In this document: positions 61,335 to 64,000 of the stretch, in pieces
Layout of the letters: each line of letters begins with the position of its first letter
Position numbering within the stretch: position 1 is the stretch's first letter
Origin: Epichloe hybrida
Lineage: Eukaryota; Ascomycota; Sordariomycetes; Hypocreales; Clavicipitaceae
Direction of reading: 5' to 3'
DNA length: 64,000 bases
Assembly (NCBI GenBank): GCA_019022495.1
Contig: JAFEKR010000010.1
Coordinates: 558,001 to 622,000, forward strand
Notes under the pieces: generated by a model
The model's input: the letters and a program-made list of their open reading frames with translations, nothing else
Databases searched by the model: none
What the model was told of the DNA's origin: nothing
Translations under genes and position numbers: made by a program

Positions 61335-62881
61335 CTATTTTAGTTTAGTCCTAGCTTAAAGGTAATACTAACTTATATAAGAGTAATTACTAATACTTAC
61401 TTTAATTATTAGGTTTAAAATTACTAGTATTATAAGGTAATATTTATATTTATTTTAGGTCTAGTTTAATACTAATTTATCCCTAGGTAACTCTTACTAG
61501 ATATTAGACTAAGTATTAGTAATTAGTTAAAACCTAGGTAGCTATTATTAATAAGAGTAATATAAGTATTACTATAGTAAATTAGTACTAAGCTTAGTTT
61601 AAGTCTAACTATTACTAAACTAAGTCCTAGATAATTACTATAATTATATTAAGAAACTTTATACTAGGAATTAGTTTATTAAAGAAAAGAAATATAATAA
61701 TAATAAGTTTAAGATAGGCTAATTTTAGTTTTAGTAACTAGTATAATAAGGTAGTTTTCTAGCTAAAGTACCTTAATACTTATACTATAAAGATAAACTA
61801 TCTCTTAACTATTACTTTTCTTATAAATAAGTAAGCTAAAATTATAGAAGGTAAAATCCTTATTTTAAAGAAAAAGTAAGTAATAATTAGAATTTAGTTT
61901 AAAGAAAAGGTAAGGGTAAGTTAAAGAGTTATAATACTAGGTCTTTTTACTTTTAGAAATCTAAAGTTTATTTTAGTAAAGTATTATTTATTTATTTAGT
62001 TTTTATATATATATTATAGCCTTATTTTTAACTAACTTACTTCCTTATATTATTTACTTTATCCTAGGCTTATTTATATTTTTATTATTTATATATTAGA
62101 AGTAACTTAAGGCTAGTACTTATTTATAAAAGTTAAATACTAAGTTTTATACTAATATATAATATTATAATTACCTAGTATAAAGAAACTATTTAGCTAT
62201 ATACTTTACCTTTAAGGGGTTATCTAAGGCTAGCCTTACTTCTTATATATTTTTAGGATAGTTTTATAGTAATTATATATAGTTATAGTTATAATAATTA
62301 ACTATAATATAGTACTAATTCTCCTTTACTTAGCTATAGCTATAAAGAGATAATACTACCTTAGGAATATTTCTCTAGAATAAAAACTTATTTAGGCTTA
62401 TTTTTCCTATATATAATTAGACTATTATTAAGGAAATATACTTTTTTAAACTTATATAGAATTTCTAGATTTTCTTTAGGTTATAACTAAGTAAGTAATT
62501 CTCTAAGGGTTCTTTAGTAATCTAGCCTTAGTTTAATTATTCCTTATTATACTAGTCTTTTTATTATTATTTTTAGTTCTTATATAAATCTATATTTTAT
62601 TTATTATTAATAAGATTATATTTTCTCTAGGGTTTAGCCTAGTAAAGTATAGTTATTACTAAAGTAATTATAATTTATATCTTTTTTACTATTTTACTCT
62701 TAGTAATTTTAGTCTTAAATTTCTATTTTATCTTATTAAGATAAAGATTAAGAGGTAAAATAGTAGTCTTTACTTTTAGTTAAAAAATAAGTATAGCCTT
62801 AAATATACTAGTAATAGTTTATAAATAAGCTAACTAGTTTATTATAAAGCTTTTAACAATTTCTCTTAGCTTTTCTCCCTT

Positions 62882-63365
62882 TGTGAGGCGCTGTACGTTG
62901 TAAGGCGTGAGGCCTAAGGGCAGCTCACAGGGTGTTATGCGCAAGCGACAGGTCTTAAGTAATTATAAGGTGCAATGTTAGTAACGGCTAGCATTGGCGG
63001 ATCTTTTAGTCTATTAGGTTTCCTAGCATACCTTCTAGGTCTCTTATAATTATGCTAGCTATTACAGGTCTTCTAGCTACGCTAAGTCCTAGGTTTAAAT
63101 CCCACAAGGTGCGCAAGGTCTATATAGGATTAACTAGGCTAGGTAGCTTACATTAGGCTCACAGGGTAGCTAGGGGATAGGGCTGTTATATCTGCCCTAG
63201 TAGGCCTTAGGGGTTTGTAATTACTAATTATCTAAGGCCACGGAATCCAGGCCTAATCCCTAACTAAATGGTAGCGGCGCGCTAGCTTAGGATAAGCCTT
63301 AGTGAGGGGAAGGATAGTTATAAGGCGCTGTATGTTATAAGGCGTGAGGCCTAAGGGTAGCTTAT
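62882..63365 (+). mobile_element. Truncated TRIM, family E
   Basis: 5' LTR at 62882-63048 (same as the solo LTR at 47627), a 270-base centre, and only the first 47 or so bases of the 3' LTR (63319-63365). The centre is homologous to the centre of TRIM D read on the minus strand (GTAGCTTACATTAGGCTCACAGGG, GCCACGGA, AGGCCTAATCC). It includes the conserved T-arm-like block (63067-63103). The right end is cut together with LINE sequence. Mild RIP changes. Confidence 0.85.
63067..63103 (+). other. tRNA T-arm-like block in TRIM E (partner in D at 15278-15311, minus strand)
   Basis: GGTCTTCTAG...GTCCTAGGTTTAAATCC here and GGTCTTCTAG...GTCCTAGGTTCAAGTCC in D. GGTTCAAGTCC fits the Pol III B box/T-loop consensus GGTTCRANNCC. 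It lies 19 bases after the 5' LTR in both elements. Confidence 0.55.
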
Positions 63366-64000
63366 ACCTAAAATAGTCTAAAGATAAATATATAACTTTA
63401 CTAAGTAAAGAAAAATAAAATAAGTAATAAAGGTAAGCCTTATAGTATACTAGCTTTAATCTTAAATAGTCTAAAGTTTTTTTTATTAAAGCTAAGCTAG
63501 CTTATTTTATTTATAAAAAAGCTATATATTATAGCTATAAGCTAATATAAAATAGCTATTATAATAAGTAAGGTAATTAGGTATAAGTAACTAACTTTAT
63601 TAAATACTAATAATATATCTAGTTATACTAATAAGGTAAGTTTACCTTTTCTCTAAGCCTTTTTTATATATTTTATAAGGGCTTTAATTATAGTTTTTAT
63701 TAATTTATAATTTAAGGAAAAAGCCTTTTACCTTAGTAAAGGCTATAAGTTACTTTATAATTACTACTTTTATAACCTTTCTTACTATAATAAGGAGTAA
63801 TATAAGTCTTTATATATTAGCTTTTCTTATTTCCTTAGTTATTTTATTAGGCTTTTTAATTATAATTACTCCTATAACTTAAAACTAAGCTAGGAAGTAT
63901 CTTACTTTAAGGGCTTTATTTAGGAGCCTAGTTATAGTATTTCTAGTTAGCTTTTTATAGGCCTTTATAAGACTTACTAGGATTTTATTATTACTAAGGG

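Larger units (their letters stand above)
60481..64000 (-). mobile_element. Tad1-like LINE relic, copy 2 (inverted, continues beyond the window)
   Basis: Reverse-complement match to copy 1: 60481 pairs with about 59050 and 64000 with about 55841, so the two 3' ends face each other across 1.4 kb. It is interrupted by an A solo LTR (61065-61334) and by a TRIM (62882-63365). Relative to copy 1 about 450 bases (56490-56935) are missing at the TRIM. The right end of the window lies just upstream of RT. Confidence 0.85.

Overview
This window looks like an AT-rich heterochromatic block from a filamentous ascomycete (Pezizomycotina). Almost every long repeat is depleted in CpA/TpG and full of TpA, and reading frames are broken by TAA/TAG where Gln or Trp codons are expected. 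This is the mark of repeat-induced point mutation (RIP). No species can be named from the sequence alone. About 60 of the 64 kb is nested, dead transposable elements. The only ordinary-composition gene island is at about 19.28-20.95 kb.

Layout. 1-9729: a non-autonomous hAT-like element (CAGAG termini) split by a complete chromovirus-type Ty3/Gypsy relic, A1 (1019-8879). 9730-16798: two pieces of a second chromovirus family (B) in opposite orientations, carrying a small un-RIPed TRIM (14881-15442). 16799-18447: a Tc1/mariner relic holding a solo LTR. 19283-20950: gene island, with one spliced gene of a conserved fungal family on the minus strand and two gene remnants. 21953-33719: probable Gypsy G, minus strand, holding a complete B element (22867-30156). 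33720-37895 and 47210-48751: parts of other minus-strand Gypsy elements, split by a second hAT-like element (34602-36503), a solo LTR (36646-36859) and Gypsy A2 (37896-47209). A2 itself carries a third hAT-like element (40725-42154). 47627-47797 and 48889-49340: solo LTRs. 49398-50935: truncated A3. 50936-59053: a Tad1-like LINE on the plus strand, split by a fourth hAT-like element (53182-55171). 59054-59985: fragment A4. 60481-64000: a second LINE copy in inverted orientation, with an un-RIPed A solo LTR and a truncated TRIM inside.

Relations. The layering gives relative ages: LINE, A, B and G relics are hosts; hAT-like elements landed in LINE1, A2, a B relic and a Gypsy RT fragment; A1 then landed in a hAT-like element. 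So A and the hAT-like family overlapped in time. Short elements (solo LTRs, TRIMs) are mostly un-RIPed, while long ones are heavily mutated, as expected from the length threshold of RIP.

The most unusual system is the hAT-like family. Three complete copies have perfect 8-bp target duplications and one partial copy reaches the window edge. Each carries short TG-rich tandem arrays, with their own inverted copies, next to the termini. The array unit differs from copy to copy, and the arrays keep TpG/CpA in a background that has lost them. The second is a TRIM family with a conserved tRNA T-arm-like block beside its 5' LTR.
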